A DNA stretch of 64,000 nt from DASZIT01 sp052143315. Its GTDB lineage: Bacteria; Actinomycetota; Acidimicrobiia; Acidimicrobiales; RAAP-2. The number at the start of each line of letters is the position of its first letter. Position 1 is the first letter of the stretch. The DNA lies in assembly GCA_052143315.1 (NCBI GenBank), contig JBKQTE010000031.1, forward strand, positions 1 through 64,000, written 5' to 3'. The translations under genes and the position numbers were made by a program. Under the pieces are notes generated by a model that was not told where the DNA came from, did not search any database, and was given only the letters and a program-made list of their open reading frames with translations. Below are positions 54,172 through 63,170 of this stretch, one piece after another.

Positions 54172-54612
54172 GTGGCCGCCGCCTCACTGGGGGAGATCCT
54201 TCGCCGCTTCCGTCTCCACGACGTGCCGGGGGCCCCGACGGCCGCTGGCGTGCCCGTCGATCGCACCGTCGCGCTCGATGCCGAACTGGAGCCCGTCTTC
54301 TCGGCGCTCGAGGACGCCCAGCGCCACGCCGCCGACCTCGTCGAAGCCGCGGCGCGGGCCGCGGATGGTCGTCGGGCGGACGCCGCCGAGGAGGGGCGTC
54401 GACTCGTCGCCGAGGCGCGCGCCCGGACCGGCCCGGCGCGCGCCGAAGCCGCGTCGGTACTGCTGGCCCGAGCCGACGGCGAGCGCGCCCGGCTGCTCGC
54501 CGCCGCCCGGATGGAAGCCGAACGGATCGGACTGGTCGCGGGGCAGCGCTCGCCGGCTCTGGTGGACGAAGTCGTCCGGCGAGTCCTGTCACGACCGGAC
54601 ACTCTTCCTTGA
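54172..54612 (+). CDS. V/A-type ATPase stalk subunit, H/G-like
   Basis: A 146-aa soluble protein: a short N-terminal segment (LGEILRRFRLHDVPGAP) and then a long Ala/Arg/Glu coiled coil (LEDAQRHAADLVEAAARAAD through ARLLAAARMEAERIGL). This fits the small peripheral-stalk partner of subunit E in V/A-ATPases (AhaH, or NtpF in enterococcal naming). The assignment rests on shape and on its place at the head of a complete V/A operon. GTG 54172; its TGA overlaps the TTG of the next gene. Confidence 0.7.
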   Translation: MAAASLGEILRRFRLHDVPGAPTAAGVPVDRTVALDAELEPVFSALEDAQRHAADLVEAAARAADGRRADAAEEGRRLVAEARARTGPARAEAASVLLARADGERARLLAAARMEAERIGLVAGQRSPALVDEVVRRVLSRPDTLP

Positions 54613-55538
54613 GCGCCGGATGGGTTGCTGCCGGGGTACGGGGGCAAGGGCTGGCTCGCCGCCGGCTCGGGCCCGACGGCGCGCGCCGGCTGGCCGCCTC
54701 GGAGTCCTTGGCCGCCGCTCTGACCACCCTCCTTCACACGCCGTACGGGCGTGAGGTCCGGGCCGACATGGACCTGGCGACCGCTCAGACCGCCGTCGCC
54801 GCCACCTTCCTGTGGAATCTGCGGATCCTGGCCGGCTGGGCCCCGTCCCTCGGCTCCGGATCACTGCGCCTCATGGCGGCGAGTTTCGAGATCACCAACA
54901 TCACCGGCCACCTGGCGCGCCTCGGTGGCCAGCCGGCTCCCGCCCCGTTCGCGCTCGGATCGTTGGCCATGGCCTGGCCCACGGTCTCGGTGGCTCGGAC
55001 ACCGGCCGAGGCCCGCGCCGCGTTGGCCTCGTCTGTGTGGGGCGACCCTGAGGGGGACGACCTCCCGACCATCCACCTGGCGCTCCAGTTCGGCTGGTCC
55101 CGCCTGGTCCTCGACGGTGTGCCCGAGGCCGGAGAGTGGGCCATCTCGGGTGCCGCCCTGGTCCTTGCCAGGGTGGTGGCTGCCGGTGCCCTCTCCGCGT
55201 TGAGCCGGTCCGCCCGGCGTGACGTCACCCATGTCCTCGGTCCCCGGTGGCAGCAGGCGGCGTCCATCGGCGACCTTGCCAGGTACCTGCCCCGCCCGGC
55301 CGCTCAGGCACTGCGAGGCGTGGACGGAGCCGAGGACCTGTGGCGGGCCGAGGTCCGCTGGTGGACGACCGTCGAGTCGGCAGGTGCGGCGCTCGCCGCA
55401 CGTCCCCACCGTGGCCCCTCCCCTTGTATCGGGGTGGCCGGACTGCTCGCCGCCGACGCCTGGAGGACCCGGGCAGCGTTGGTGATGGCGGCCCGTGGTG
55501 GCGGGGAGCTTGCGGAGGTGCTCGATGCGGTGGCGTGA
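54609..55538 (+). CDS. ntpC: V/A-type ATPase subunit C (d-like)
   Basis: A 309-aa helical protein in the place of the socket subunit that joins the central shaft to the membrane ring. N-terminal VRGQGLARRRLGPDGARRLAASE, the Leu/Ala-rich repeats and TWNLRILAGW-like segments (FLWNLRILAGWAP) resemble subunit C/d, but identity is modest. The TTG at 54609 overlaps the preceding TGA (TTGA). The final codons overlap the start of subunit I by 14 bp. Confidence 0.72.
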   Translation: MSAGWVAAGVRGQGLARRRLGPDGARRLAASESLAAALTTLLHTPYGREVRADMDLATAQTAVAATFLWNLRILAGWAPSLGSGSLRLMAASFEITNITGHLARLGGQPAPAPFALGSLAMAWPTVSVARTPAEARAALASSVWGDPEGDDLPTIHLALQFGWSRLVLDGVPEAGEWAISGAALVLARVVAAGALSALSRSARRDVTHVLGPRWQQAASIGDLARYLPRPAAQALRGVDGAEDLWRAEVRWWTTVESAGAALAARPHRGPSPCIGVAGLLAADAWRTRAALVMAARGGGELAEVLDAVA

Positions 55539-56961
55539 CGCCTTGGAGCCGACCCGCATGGACCGAGTGGCGGTGGTCGCCCCCACCGAGCAGTTGCGCG
55601 GTGTTCTGGTGGCCGTGGCTGACGCCGGCGTCGTCGATCTCGAGCGGATCGGAGACCCGGTCATCGGGCCTGCCAACGACGCGCTCAGCCGCGTCCGAGA
55701 GCGGCTCGGCTCCACGACCGCTCCCGACGCCACGACGGGCGCTCCGCGTCTCGCCCCTCAGCCTCCCGACCTGGTGGCCCTGGAACGGGACGGCCGACTG
55801 GCGGAAATTGCCGGCGAGGCCGAGCTGGAGCAGGTCGACGCGTCCGCCCGGCACCGTGGCTCCGTGGCTGCGCTCGTCGGCTGGATCCCGGCAGCGGCTG
55901 TGGCGCCGCTGTCGCTCCGCCTGGACCCGCTGGGAGGGGCCGTTGTGCGGCTGCCGGTGCCCCGTGGCGCCGAGCCACCGACACTCGTCGAGGCCGGTGG
56001 CGCCACTGGCGCCTTCCAGCCGCTGGTGGACACCTACACCACCGTCCCCTACGCGGACGTGAACCCGGCTGCGTTCGCCGGGCTCGCCTACGTCGTGATG
56101 TTCGGGATGATGTTCGGCGACGTCGGCCGCGGAGCCCTGCTGGTGGCCGCCGGGCTGTTGCTGGCCACCGGGCACCCGCCCGTGCTGGCCCGGTTCCGCC
56201 GCCTGGCACCGTTCGTCGTTGGAGCCGGCACGTCCAGCATCCTCTTCGGACTGGCGTTCGGCGAGATGTTCGGTCCCACCCATGTGGTACCGACCCTGTG
56301 GATGGCTCCCCTCGACCACCCGACCACGCTGCTGGCCGTGGCAGTTGCCGTCGGCGCCGGTCTGCTCGCCATCTCCTACGGGATCGGGACGGTCAACCGC
56401 TGGCGCGAAGGCGGCGCCGCGCTGGCCCTGGTCGCCACCTCGGGCCTGGCCGGCGCCGCCCTCTACCTCGGACTCGGCGTCGCGGCCCTGGGCTGGTACC
56501 GGCATTGGGGGGTGGTGCTGGTGGTGGGAGCCACGATGGCCGCAGCCGGTCTCGTGCTCGGCTCTGTCGGGTGCTACGTGGAGACCGGCGGACGGGCCGA
56601 CGGGATGGCCCAGACCGGCATCGAGATGTTCGACGCCGTGCTGCGGATCGGCACCAACACCGTGTCGTTCGCCCGGCTGGCCGCCTTCGGTCTCATCGAC
56701 GTCGCTCTCAGCGGACTTGTATGGTCCGAGACGGCCGGTCTGTGGCATCGGGGCCCCGCCCTGTGGCTGGCAGCCGCGGTGGTGTTCGTGATCGGAAACG
56801 CCGTAGCCTTCGCTCTCGAAGGTCTGGTTGCCGGTGTGCAGGCGCTGCGCCTCGAGTACTACGAGATGTTCAGCAGGATCTTTGTCGCCGAAGGTCGCCA
56901 GTTCCGGCCGTGGCACGTCCCGACCCTCTCAATGAAGGAGACCCCATGCTCACCTGGTTGA
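55525..56961 (+). CDS. ntpI: V/A-type ATPase subunit I (a-like)
   Basis: The ion-channel stator subunit. The C-terminal membrane half is clear: PYADVNPAAFAGLAYVVMFG, MMFGDVGRG, MFDAVLRIGTNTVSFARL with the probable essential Arg, and GLVAGVQALRLEYYEMFSRIF. At 478 aa it is short for the family (about 600-700) because the cytoplasmic N-domain is reduced to ~165 residues. ATG 55525 has GGAGG 6 bp upstream. The end overlaps subunit K by 16 bp. Confidence 0.92.
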   Translation: MRWRDALEPTRMDRVAVVAPTEQLRGVLVAVADAGVVDLERIGDPVIGPANDALSRVRERLGSTTAPDATTGAPRLAPQPPDLVALERDGRLAEIAGEAELEQVDASARHRGSVAALVGWIPAAAVAPLSLRLDPLGGAVVRLPVPRGAEPPTLVEAGGATGAFQPLVDTYTTVPYADVNPAAFAGLAYVVMFGMMFGDVGRGALLVAAGLLLATGHPPVLARFRRLAPFVVGAGTSSILFGLAFGEMFGPTHVVPTLWMAPLDHPTTLLAVAVAVGAGLLAISYGIGTVNRWREGGAALALVATSGLAGAALYLGLGVAALGWYRHWGVVLVVGATMAAAGLVLGSVGCYVETGGRADGMAQTGIEMFDAVLRIGTNTVSFARLAAFGLIDVALSGLVWSETAGLWHRGPALWLAAAVVFVIGNAVAFALEGLVAGVQALRLEYYEMFSRIFVAEGRQFRPWHVPTLSMKETPCSPG

Positions 56962-57365
56962 TCGGCCTGCCCATTCTCGTTGCGGTAGCCGCCGGGATCG
57001 TCGTCCAGCTCCGACGGCACCCACGATCGACGATGCGCGTGGTGAAGGTCGTGAACCTCCTCCTGCTCGTCGGAGCGGGTGTGCTGGTCGTCCTGTCCAT
57101 TGCCGCCAGTCCAAGCGGGGCGGCAGCGGCAACGGCCACCGGCGCCAGCACCTACGGCGGCCAGGCGCTCATCGGCGCCGCCGTCGCCGTTGCCGGCTCG
57201 TCCATCGGCGCAGGGATCGCGGTGGCGTACACGGGCTCGGCTGCCTTGGCGGCGATGAGCGAGCGCCCCGAGATGTTCGGCCGGGCCATCGTCATCGTCG
57301 GGTTGGCCGAGGGGATCGCCATCTACGGCCTGGTCATCGCCATCTTGCTGATCGGCAAGGCATAG
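56946..57365 (+). CDS. ntpK: V/A-type ATPase membrane ring subunit K (c-like)
   Basis: A 139-aa proteolipid. Residues ~75-139 form a c-type hairpin with the Gly-rich helix AVAGSSIGAGIAVAYTGSAAL, the loop MSERPEMFGR and the ion-binding Glu122 in GLAEGIAIYGLVIAILLIG. An extra N-terminal pair of hydrophobic helices (~2-22 and 34-54) precedes it and lacks a carboxylate, so this is not a duplicated 16-kDa c subunit. Na+-site Gln residues next to the Glu are missing; proton coupling is inferred. AAGGAG precedes the ATG. Confidence 0.9.
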   Translation: MLTWLIGLPILVAVAAGIVVQLRRHPRSTMRVVKVVNLLLLVGAGVLVVLSIAASPSGAAAATATGASTYGGQALIGAAVAVAGSSIGAGIAVAYTGSAALAAMSERPEMFGRAIVIVGLAEGIAIYGLVIAILLIGKA

Positions 57366-57367
57366 AC

Positions 57368-57589
57368 GTGGGCCTCCTCGTCGTACTCGGCGAGGCGGCA
57401 CGGGTCGGTGGCTTCGCGCTGGGCAGTGCCACGGTGATCCCCGCCGAGGACCCGGATGCCGTGCGTCGCGCCTGGGCATCGCTGCCGGGCGACGTGGCGG
57501 TGGTGGTGCTCACCCACCAGGCCGCCTCCGCCCTGGACGGTGCCGCCAACCGGCGCGACGGAGTGTTGAGCGTGGTGATGCCGCAGTGA
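57368..57589 (+). CDS. V/A-type ATPase subunit F
   Basis: A 73-aa Rossmann-like shaft subunit; the start LLVVLGEAARVGGFALGSATVIPAED and the core VAVVVLTHQAASAL match subunit F, but the usual length is about 100. The C-terminal tail is cut short. It lies 3 bp after subunit K and its TGA overlaps the GTG of subunit E. Confidence 0.8.
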   Translation: MGLLVVLGEAARVGGFALGSATVIPAEDPDAVRRAWASLPGDVAVVVLTHQAASALDGAANRRDGVLSVVMPQ

Positions 57590-58170
57590 CCGAGACCCGG
57601 GCGAAGGCCGCAACGGGGCTCCGTCGTCTTTCGGCCGGCCGCTCCGATACGGGGCGCGCCACCATGGAGGCGGCGTTGGTACCGGTTGTCGACGCGCTCC
57701 TCGCCACCGCACGGGCACGTGCCGTGACCCAGCGGGCCGAGGCCGATGAGGACGCCCGCACCGAGCTGGCGGAGCATCGGGCTGCGGCAGAGCGACTCGT
57801 CGCCGAGGCCCGGGCCGACGGCACCCGGGCGGCCCAGCAGAGGGCGGCCGCCCAGCTGGCGACGGCTCGTCGCCAGGCGGAGGAGATGATCCTCGCCGCC
57901 CGTCGACGCGCCTACGAAACGCTCCGGCGCGAGGCCGTCGAGGCGCTCGTACGGCAAGGCGGCACGGCTGAGGGCCGGCTGCTCGGGCGACGGCTGGTGG
58001 CGCTGGTGCAGGACCGCGTGGGCGCCTCGATGCCGGTGCATCAGGTGGGCCCGGGCGGCCTGACCGCCGTGGCCGAGTCCGGCAACCGGCGGGCCACCCT
58101 CGGGCCGCCGGCCTTGGTCGACCAGGTGCTCGGGTCGCTGGCCGACGAGATCGAGGCCCTGTGGGCTTGA
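57586..58170 (+). CDS. ntpE: V/A-type ATPase subunit E
   Basis: The peripheral-stalk subunit, 194 aa. A long Ala/Arg/Glu coiled coil (about residues 30-125, including RAVTQRAEADEDARTELAEH) precedes a C-terminal globular part. Sequence similarity is weak, as usual for this subunit; shape and operon position between F and A support the call. The start is GTG 57586, overlapping the F stop; the end overlaps subunit A by 10 bp. Confidence 0.78.
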   Translation: MTETRAKAATGLRRLSAGRSDTGRATMEAALVPVVDALLATARARAVTQRAEADEDARTELAEHRAAAERLVAEARADGTRAAQQRAAAQLATARRQAEEMILAARRRAYETLRREAVEALVRQGGTAEGRLLGRRLVALVQDRVGASMPVHQVGPGGLTAVAESGNRRATLGPPALVDQVLGSLADEIEALWA

Positions 58171-59927
58171 CCGACCAGACCCAGCTGCCCCTCCCGGCGG
58201 AAGAGCGCATCGGCTCCGGACAGGTGGTGCGGGTGAACGGCCCGCTGGTCGAGGTGGACGGGCTCGATCAGGTGGCCGTGCTCGACGTCGTCGAAGTGGG
58301 CCATGCCGGACTGGCCGCCGAGGTGGTCTCGGTGCGCCGAGGCCTGGTCACGGCCCAGCTCTACGAGTACTCGGGGGGGCTCCGGGTCGGCGAGCCGGCC
58401 GTCGGGCGGGGCCATCCGCTCTCCGCCCGACTCGGCCCCGGCCTCCTCGGCGGCATCTTCGACGGGCTCCTACGGCCCCTTGCCGGCGGTCCGAGGTGGC
58501 TCACTCCCGGCTCCCTCCAACAGGTGGGCGAAGAGCGGCGGTGGCAGTTTGTGCCCGTGGTGTCCCCGGGATCGGTCGTGGGGCCCGGTGACATCCTCGG
58601 CACGGTTCCGACGGCGTCAGGCGTCGACCATCGAGTGCTCGTGCCCGTCGGGGTGAGCGGCCGTGTCGAGTCGGTAGCCGGCAACGCCGAGGTGGACGAC
58701 GACGGACCGATCGCCGTCGTCGGCGGTCAGCAGCTGGCAGTGACCGAGGTGTGCCCGGTGCGGGTTCCCCGTCCGATGCGCACCCGGCTCGAGCTCTCGG
58801 CTCCGCTCCTCACCGGCCAGCGGGTCGTTGACCTGCTCTTTCCGATCGCCAAGGGCAGCGCCGCGGCAGTCCCGGGCGGCTTCGGAACCGGCAAGACGGT
58901 GCTGTTGCAGCAGATCGTCAAGTGGTGCGAGGCCGACGTGATCGTCTTCGTCGGGTGCGGGGAGCGGGGCAACGAGCTCGCCGATGCCCTGGCCGACCTG
59001 GCCGAGCTCGAGGATCCGAGGACGGGCCTCAGCCTGCTCCAGCGGACGGTGGTCATCGCCAACACCTCCAATATGCCGGTGATGGCGCGTGAGGCCAGCA
59101 TCTACACGGGGATGACCGTGGCCGAGTTCTACCGGGACATGGGATACGCCGTGGTCCTGCTGGCCGATTCCACCTCGCGGTGGGCCGAGGCGTTGCGCGA
59201 GTTCTCGTCGCGGAACGGCGAGCTGCCGGCCGAAGAGGGCTATCCGGCCGGGCTGGACTCGGCCCTCGCCACCTTCTACGAACGGGCCGGACGGGTCACC
59301 ACCCTCGGAGGCCAGGAGGGGTCGGTCACGGCGATCGGAGCGGTATCCCCGCCCGGCGGTGACATGACCGAGCCCGTCACGGCGCACACGGAGCGATTCG
59401 TACGGTGCCTGTGGTCGCTCGACCGTGACCTCGCCTATGCCCGCCACTATCCGGCGATCACGTGGCGACGCTCCTTCTCCCGTGACACGCAGGTGGTGGG
59501 AGCGTGGCACGCGTCCGCCGGCCGCCCGGGTTGGGCACGTGACCAGGCCCGGGCGATCGCCCTCCTCGCCGAGGCGGACCGGCTGGCCCCGATGGTGGAC
59601 CTGATCGGACTCTCGGCCCTGCCCGGCCGGGAGCGCGTGGTGATGCTCGGCGGCCGACTGCTGCGCGAGGCGGTCCTGCAACAGAGTGCGCAGAGCCCCA
59701 ATGACGCAACCTGCACCCCGGAGAAGCAGGCGGCGCTGCTCGACATGGTGTTCGCCGTCGTCGACCGGTGCTTGGCATTGATCGAGGAAGGGCATCCCGC
59801 CTCGATGGTGGAGGAGCTCGATTTCTCGGGGGTGATCCGGGTGAAAGACGAGGTCGGTCCCGCCGATGCCGGTGGTGTCGAACGTCGGCGCGACGAAGTG
59901 CTGGCTTCACTGGAGGGCCAGGCATGA
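58161..59927 (+). CDS. ntpA: V/A-type ATPase catalytic subunit A
   Basis: The ATP-hydrolysing subunit, 588 aa. The P-loop GGFGTGKT spans 239-246 (Lys245), with FVGCGERGNELADAL and LLADSTSRWAEALREFSSRNGELPAEEGYPAGL. The A-type insertion ('non-homologous region', about residues 110-190) is present, separating it from F-type beta. GTG 58161 lies inside the subunit E gene; a TTG at 58167 is an alternative. Its stop overlaps subunit B by 4 bp. Confidence 0.96.
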   Translation: MGLTDQTQLPLPAEERIGSGQVVRVNGPLVEVDGLDQVAVLDVVEVGHAGLAAEVVSVRRGLVTAQLYEYSGGLRVGEPAVGRGHPLSARLGPGLLGGIFDGLLRPLAGGPRWLTPGSLQQVGEERRWQFVPVVSPGSVVGPGDILGTVPTASGVDHRVLVPVGVSGRVESVAGNAEVDDDGPIAVVGGQQLAVTEVCPVRVPRPMRTRLELSAPLLTGQRVVDLLFPIAKGSAAAVPGGFGTGKTVLLQQIVKWCEADVIVFVGCGERGNELADALADLAELEDPRTGLSLLQRTVVIANTSNMPVMAREASIYTGMTVAEFYRDMGYAVVLLADSTSRWAEALREFSSRNGELPAEEGYPAGLDSALATFYERAGRVTTLGGQEGSVTAIGAVSPPGGDMTEPVTAHTERFVRCLWSLDRDLAYARHYPAITWRRSFSRDTQVVGAWHASAGRPGWARDQARAIALLAEADRLAPMVDLIGLSALPGRERVVMLGGRLLREAVLQQSAQSPNDATCTPEKQAALLDMVFAVVDRCLALIEEGHPASMVEELDFSGVIRVKDEVGPADAGGVERRRDEVLASLEGQA

Positions 59928-61423
59928 CGGCGGACACCGAAGGCGCGCCGATCGTCCCCCTCGAGTACCGCGGGGTCCGCGAGGCGGAAGGTCCGCTCGT
60001 CGTGGTGGAGGGCCTCGAAGGTGTCGGGTTCGATGAGTTCGCCGCTGTACGCCTCGCCACCGGTGAGCTCCGTCGTGGCCTGGTGCTCGAGGTCCACCGT
60101 GACCTGGCGGTGGTGCAGGTCCTCGAGGGCACGGCCGGCATCGACCCCGCCACGGTGACGGTGGCTTTCGAGGGCCGCCCCTTCGAGATACCGGTGGGCG
60201 AGGGTTGGCTCGGCCGGGTGTGGGACGGCATGGGCGGACCGCTGGACGGAGGGCCGCCGATGCTCAGCGACCTCACCCGACCGGTGGCCGGCGCTCCGCT
60301 CAACCCTACGGCACGCGATGTGCCCCGCGAACCGATCCTGACCGGCATCTCGGTGATCGACGCCTTGACCACACTGGTGCGCGGCCAGAAGCTCCCCGTG
60401 TTCTCGTCCGCCGGGCTTCCCCACCTCGAGTTGGCCGCTCAGATCGCTACCCAGTCCAACATCGACGGTGAGCCGTTCAAGGTGGTGGTCGTGGCCATGG
60501 GGCTCACCCACGCGGACGCCGCCACCCTGCGCGATGCGCTGGAGCTCCGTGCCGAGGCCGGCGAGCTCGCGCTCTTCTTGGATACGGCCGGCGACCCGGT
60601 GGTCCAACGGATCCTCGCCCCCCGGGTGGCGCTCACCGTCGCCGAGCACCTCGCCTTCGACCTCGATCAGAACGTCCTGGTGGTCATGGCCGACATGACG
60701 AGCTACTGCGAGGCGGTGCGCGAGGTGTCGGCGGCGCGCGGAGAGGTCCCCGGGCGGCGTGCCTACCCGGGGTACCTCTACAGCGACCTGGCCTCCCTCT
60801 ACGAGCGGTGTGGACGGATACACGGGTGCCCCGGCTCGGTGACCCAGGTTCCGGTGCTCACCATGCCCGCCGGCGACATCACCCACCCCGTGCCCGACCT
60901 CACCGGCTACATCACCGAGGGGCAGATCGTGCTGTCATCCGGTGCCCAGGGTGGCGGCGTCTACCCGCCCGTCGATGTTCTCGGGTCGCTGTCCCGCCTG
61001 ATGCGCAAAGGAGTCGGAGCGGGCCGCACACGCGGCGACCACCCCGGCGTCGCCGCCCAGCTGGTGGCTGCCCTCGACCGTGCCCGGCAGAACCGGGACC
61101 TCGCCGACCTCGTCGGTGCCGCCGCACTGACCGAGACGGACCGGCGGTATCTCTCGTTTGCCGACGCCTTCAGCTCGGTCCTCGTCGCCCAGGGCACCGA
61201 TGAATCCCGCTCTTTGGAAGACACCCTGGGCCGAGCCTGGAAGGTGCTGTCCGAACTGCCCCGCCAGGAGCTGACCATGCTGTCAGGTGCCGACGTGGCG
61301 GCGTACTACTCGGGAAGCGACACGGACGAGGCCGTCGCCGACTCGTCCACCTCGGAGCTTCATACCGAGCATCCGGCGGACGGTGGTGTGGCCGAAGCAG
61401 ACGAGCTGGTCGGCCGTGGCTGA
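59924..61423 (+). CDS. ntpB: V/A-type ATPase regulatory subunit B
   Basis: The non-catalytic partner of subunit A, 499 aa. Typical features are EPILTGISVIDALTTLVRGQKLPVFSSAGLPHLELAAQIA, where a P-loop is replaced by SSAGLPH, as well as MADMTSYCEAVREVSAARGEVPGRRAYPGYLYSDLA. The C-terminal 40 residues are an acidic tail. ATG 59924 overlaps the subunit A stop. Confidence 0.95.
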   Translation: MTADTEGAPIVPLEYRGVREAEGPLVVVEGLEGVGFDEFAAVRLATGELRRGLVLEVHRDLAVVQVLEGTAGIDPATVTVAFEGRPFEIPVGEGWLGRVWDGMGGPLDGGPPMLSDLTRPVAGAPLNPTARDVPREPILTGISVIDALTTLVRGQKLPVFSSAGLPHLELAAQIATQSNIDGEPFKVVVVAMGLTHADAATLRDALELRAEAGELALFLDTAGDPVVQRILAPRVALTVAEHLAFDLDQNVLVVMADMTSYCEAVREVSAARGEVPGRRAYPGYLYSDLASLYERCGRIHGCPGSVTQVPVLTMPAGDITHPVPDLTGYITEGQIVLSSGAQGGGVYPPVDVLGSLSRLMRKGVGAGRTRGDHPGVAAQLVAALDRARQNRDLADLVGAAALTETDRRYLSFADAFSSVLVAQGTDESRSLEDTLGRAWKVLSELPRQELTMLSGADVAAYYSGSDTDEAVADSSTSELHTEHPADGGVAEADELVGRG

Positions 61424-62096
61424 GCAGGTGCCTCCGGGCCGGGCGGGTCGGCTGTGGCTCCTGGATCGGCTGGCGTCGGCCCGACGCAGCACGGAGCTGC
61501 TCGATCGCAAACGAAACCTCCTCCGACGTGAGCTGCGCCGGCTCGCCACCGCGCGAGACGGGGCCCAGCAGCGCTGGGTGACCTCCTGCGCGGAGGCGGA
61601 GCGCTGGGGTCTGCGGGCGACGGTGCTCGGCGGCGTGTCCAGTCTGGCACTCAGCTCCGCCATCGTTGCCGGTCGGGCGAACGTCGAGGTGCCGTGGCGC
61701 AACACCATGGGCGTCCGTCATCCTGACGAGCCCCGCTGCAGCTTGGTCCCCTTGTCGCCCGCCGAGGCTGCAGCGGGCAACGCCGCCATGGCGCCGGCGT
61801 CGGCCGCCTACCGGCGTGCACTGGAGGCGGCCGTCGCCTACGCCGCGGCGGATACCGCATGGCGACTCCTCAATGAAGACTTGCGGGTGACCAACCGGCG
61901 TCTGCGAGCCATCGAGCGCCACCGGATACCGGCTCTCGATGACGCGCTGCACCGGCTGGAGCTCCAACTCGACGAAATCGAGCGGGAGGAACAGGTGGTG
62001 ACGCGCTGGGCGCAGCGGCGGCACCAAGGACAGCTCGACGGTCCGGCGGGGGCGGCCGGCGATCGCGTGAGCGGCCGGGCGAACGATGGGGCGTGA
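61416..62096 (+). CDS. ntpD: V/A-type ATPase subunit D
   Basis: The central rotor shaft, 226 aa. N-terminal RLWLLDRLASARRSTELLDRKRNLLRRELRRL and C-terminal LRVTNRRLRAIERHRIPALDDALHRLELQLDEIEREE form the antiparallel coiled coil of the family. A middle Pro/Ala-rich segment is longer than usual. GTG 61416 overlaps subunit B by 8 bp; it is the last structural gene of the operon. Confidence 0.9.
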   Translation: MAEQVPPGRAGRLWLLDRLASARRSTELLDRKRNLLRRELRRLATARDGAQQRWVTSCAEAERWGLRATVLGGVSSLALSSAIVAGRANVEVPWRNTMGVRHPDEPRCSLVPLSPAEAAAGNAAMAPASAAYRRALEAAVAYAAADTAWRLLNEDLRVTNRRLRAIERHRIPALDDALHRLELQLDEIEREEQVVTRWAQRRHQGQLDGPAGAAGDRVSGRANDGA

Positions 62097-62241
62097 GACC
62101 CACCCCGCTGGTCGCCCTCGGTACGGCGGCCCTCCGTCGTGTGGTGCTGCTTCGGTGGTCGACTCGCTGAGGGACTCGGCGGCGCGGCGCTTCGTGGGCA
62201 GCATCCCAGTCAAACCGGATGCCGGGGGCGACAACACGTGA
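62086..62241 (+). CDS. Possible 51-aa bridging ORF
   Basis: A 51-codon frame that begins 11 bp inside the subunit D gene and ends with its TGA overlapping the GTG of the ABC ATPase gene (GTGA). The second half (VVDSLRDSAARRFVGSIPVK) is more protein-like than the first. No family was recognised. It fills the whole gap between the two genes, as the 34-aa ORF does elsewhere in this window. Confidence 0.25.
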   Translation: MGRETHPAGRPRYGGPPSCGAASVVDSLRDSAARRFVGSIPVKPDAGGDNT

Positions 62242-63053
62242 TCCCCGGCCCAACCGCCGACGAGCCGGCACTCCGCCTCGAGGGAGTCACCGTCGTCCGC
62301 GATGCCAACCCGCTGATCGAGGACATCTCCTGGGAGGTCGGTCCCGGGGAGCGGTGGGCGCTGCTCGGCCCCAACGGGTCCGGTAAGACGACGCTGCTCC
62401 GGGTAGTCGGCTCGGCCCTGTGGCCGACCCGTGGGGTGGTGGAGATCCTGGGCGAGCGCCTTGGACGGGTGGACATGCGGGTGCTCCGTCAGCGCATCGC
62501 CGTGGTCAGTGCGGCGGTGGGCCGGTCGTTGCGGCCCGAGCAGGCGGCGCTGGACGTGGTGCTCACCGGCCGGTACGCCGCCCTCGAGACCTGGTGGCAC
62601 GAGTACACCGACGCCGATCGAGCCCAGGCCGAGCGGTTACTGGGCGACGCCGGTTTCGGCGGCGAGTCGTTCGCCGAGCGGCCGTTTGGCCTGCTCTCCG
62701 AAGGTGAGCGCCAGCAGGTGCTGTTGGCCAGGGCACTCATGGGGCGACCCGAGCTGCTGCTGATGGACGAGCCAGCCGCCGGTCTGGACCTCGGCGCCCG
62801 GGAGCGCCTGGTGGCCCGGCTCGCCCTCCTCGCCGACGATCCCACGGTGCCGCCGATGATCCTGGTCACCCACCACGTCGAGGAGATCCCGCCCGGCGTG
62901 ACCCACGCCGCCCTCATGCGTGACGGGAGGATGGTGGCTGCCGGCCCGGCCGAGACGGTGTTGACCGGAGCGGCGGTGTCCGAGGCCTTTGGGGTGGACG
63001 TGGTGGTGGAGCGCCGGGACGGCCGCTGGTCGGCCCGGGCTGCCGTCGGCTGA
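62238..63053 (+). CDS. ABC transporter ATP-binding protein
   Basis: A stand-alone ATPase of 271 aa: Walker A GPNGSGKTT, Q-loop region RIAVVSAAVG, signature LLSEGERQQ, Walker B LLLMDEPAAGLDLGA and the switch His in VTHHVEEIP. It resembles the YlmA-type group and other metal/iron-related ATPases with a TRYAALETWW-like middle (GRYAALETWWHEYTD). No permease gene is adjacent, so the transported substrate is unknown. GTG 62238 is inferred from the family start. Confidence 0.9.
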   Translation: MIPGPTADEPALRLEGVTVVRDANPLIEDISWEVGPGERWALLGPNGSGKTTLLRVVGSALWPTRGVVEILGERLGRVDMRVLRQRIAVVSAAVGRSLRPEQAALDVVLTGRYAALETWWHEYTDADRAQAERLLGDAGFGGESFAERPFGLLSEGERQQVLLARALMGRPELLLMDEPAAGLDLGARERLVARLALLADDPTVPPMILVTHHVEEIPPGVTHAALMRDGRMVAAGPAETVLTGAAVSEAFGVDVVVERRDGRWSARAAVG

Positions 63054-63170
63054 CCGTTGAGCCCCGATCGGCGGTGGGGCGTTCCGGCGGTGGGAACATC
63101 CCGGTCCGGGGCGACGTTGGAAGTGTCAGGCCGCCCGGGTGGGTGTCCGTCCGCTGACGAGGAGTACGCC

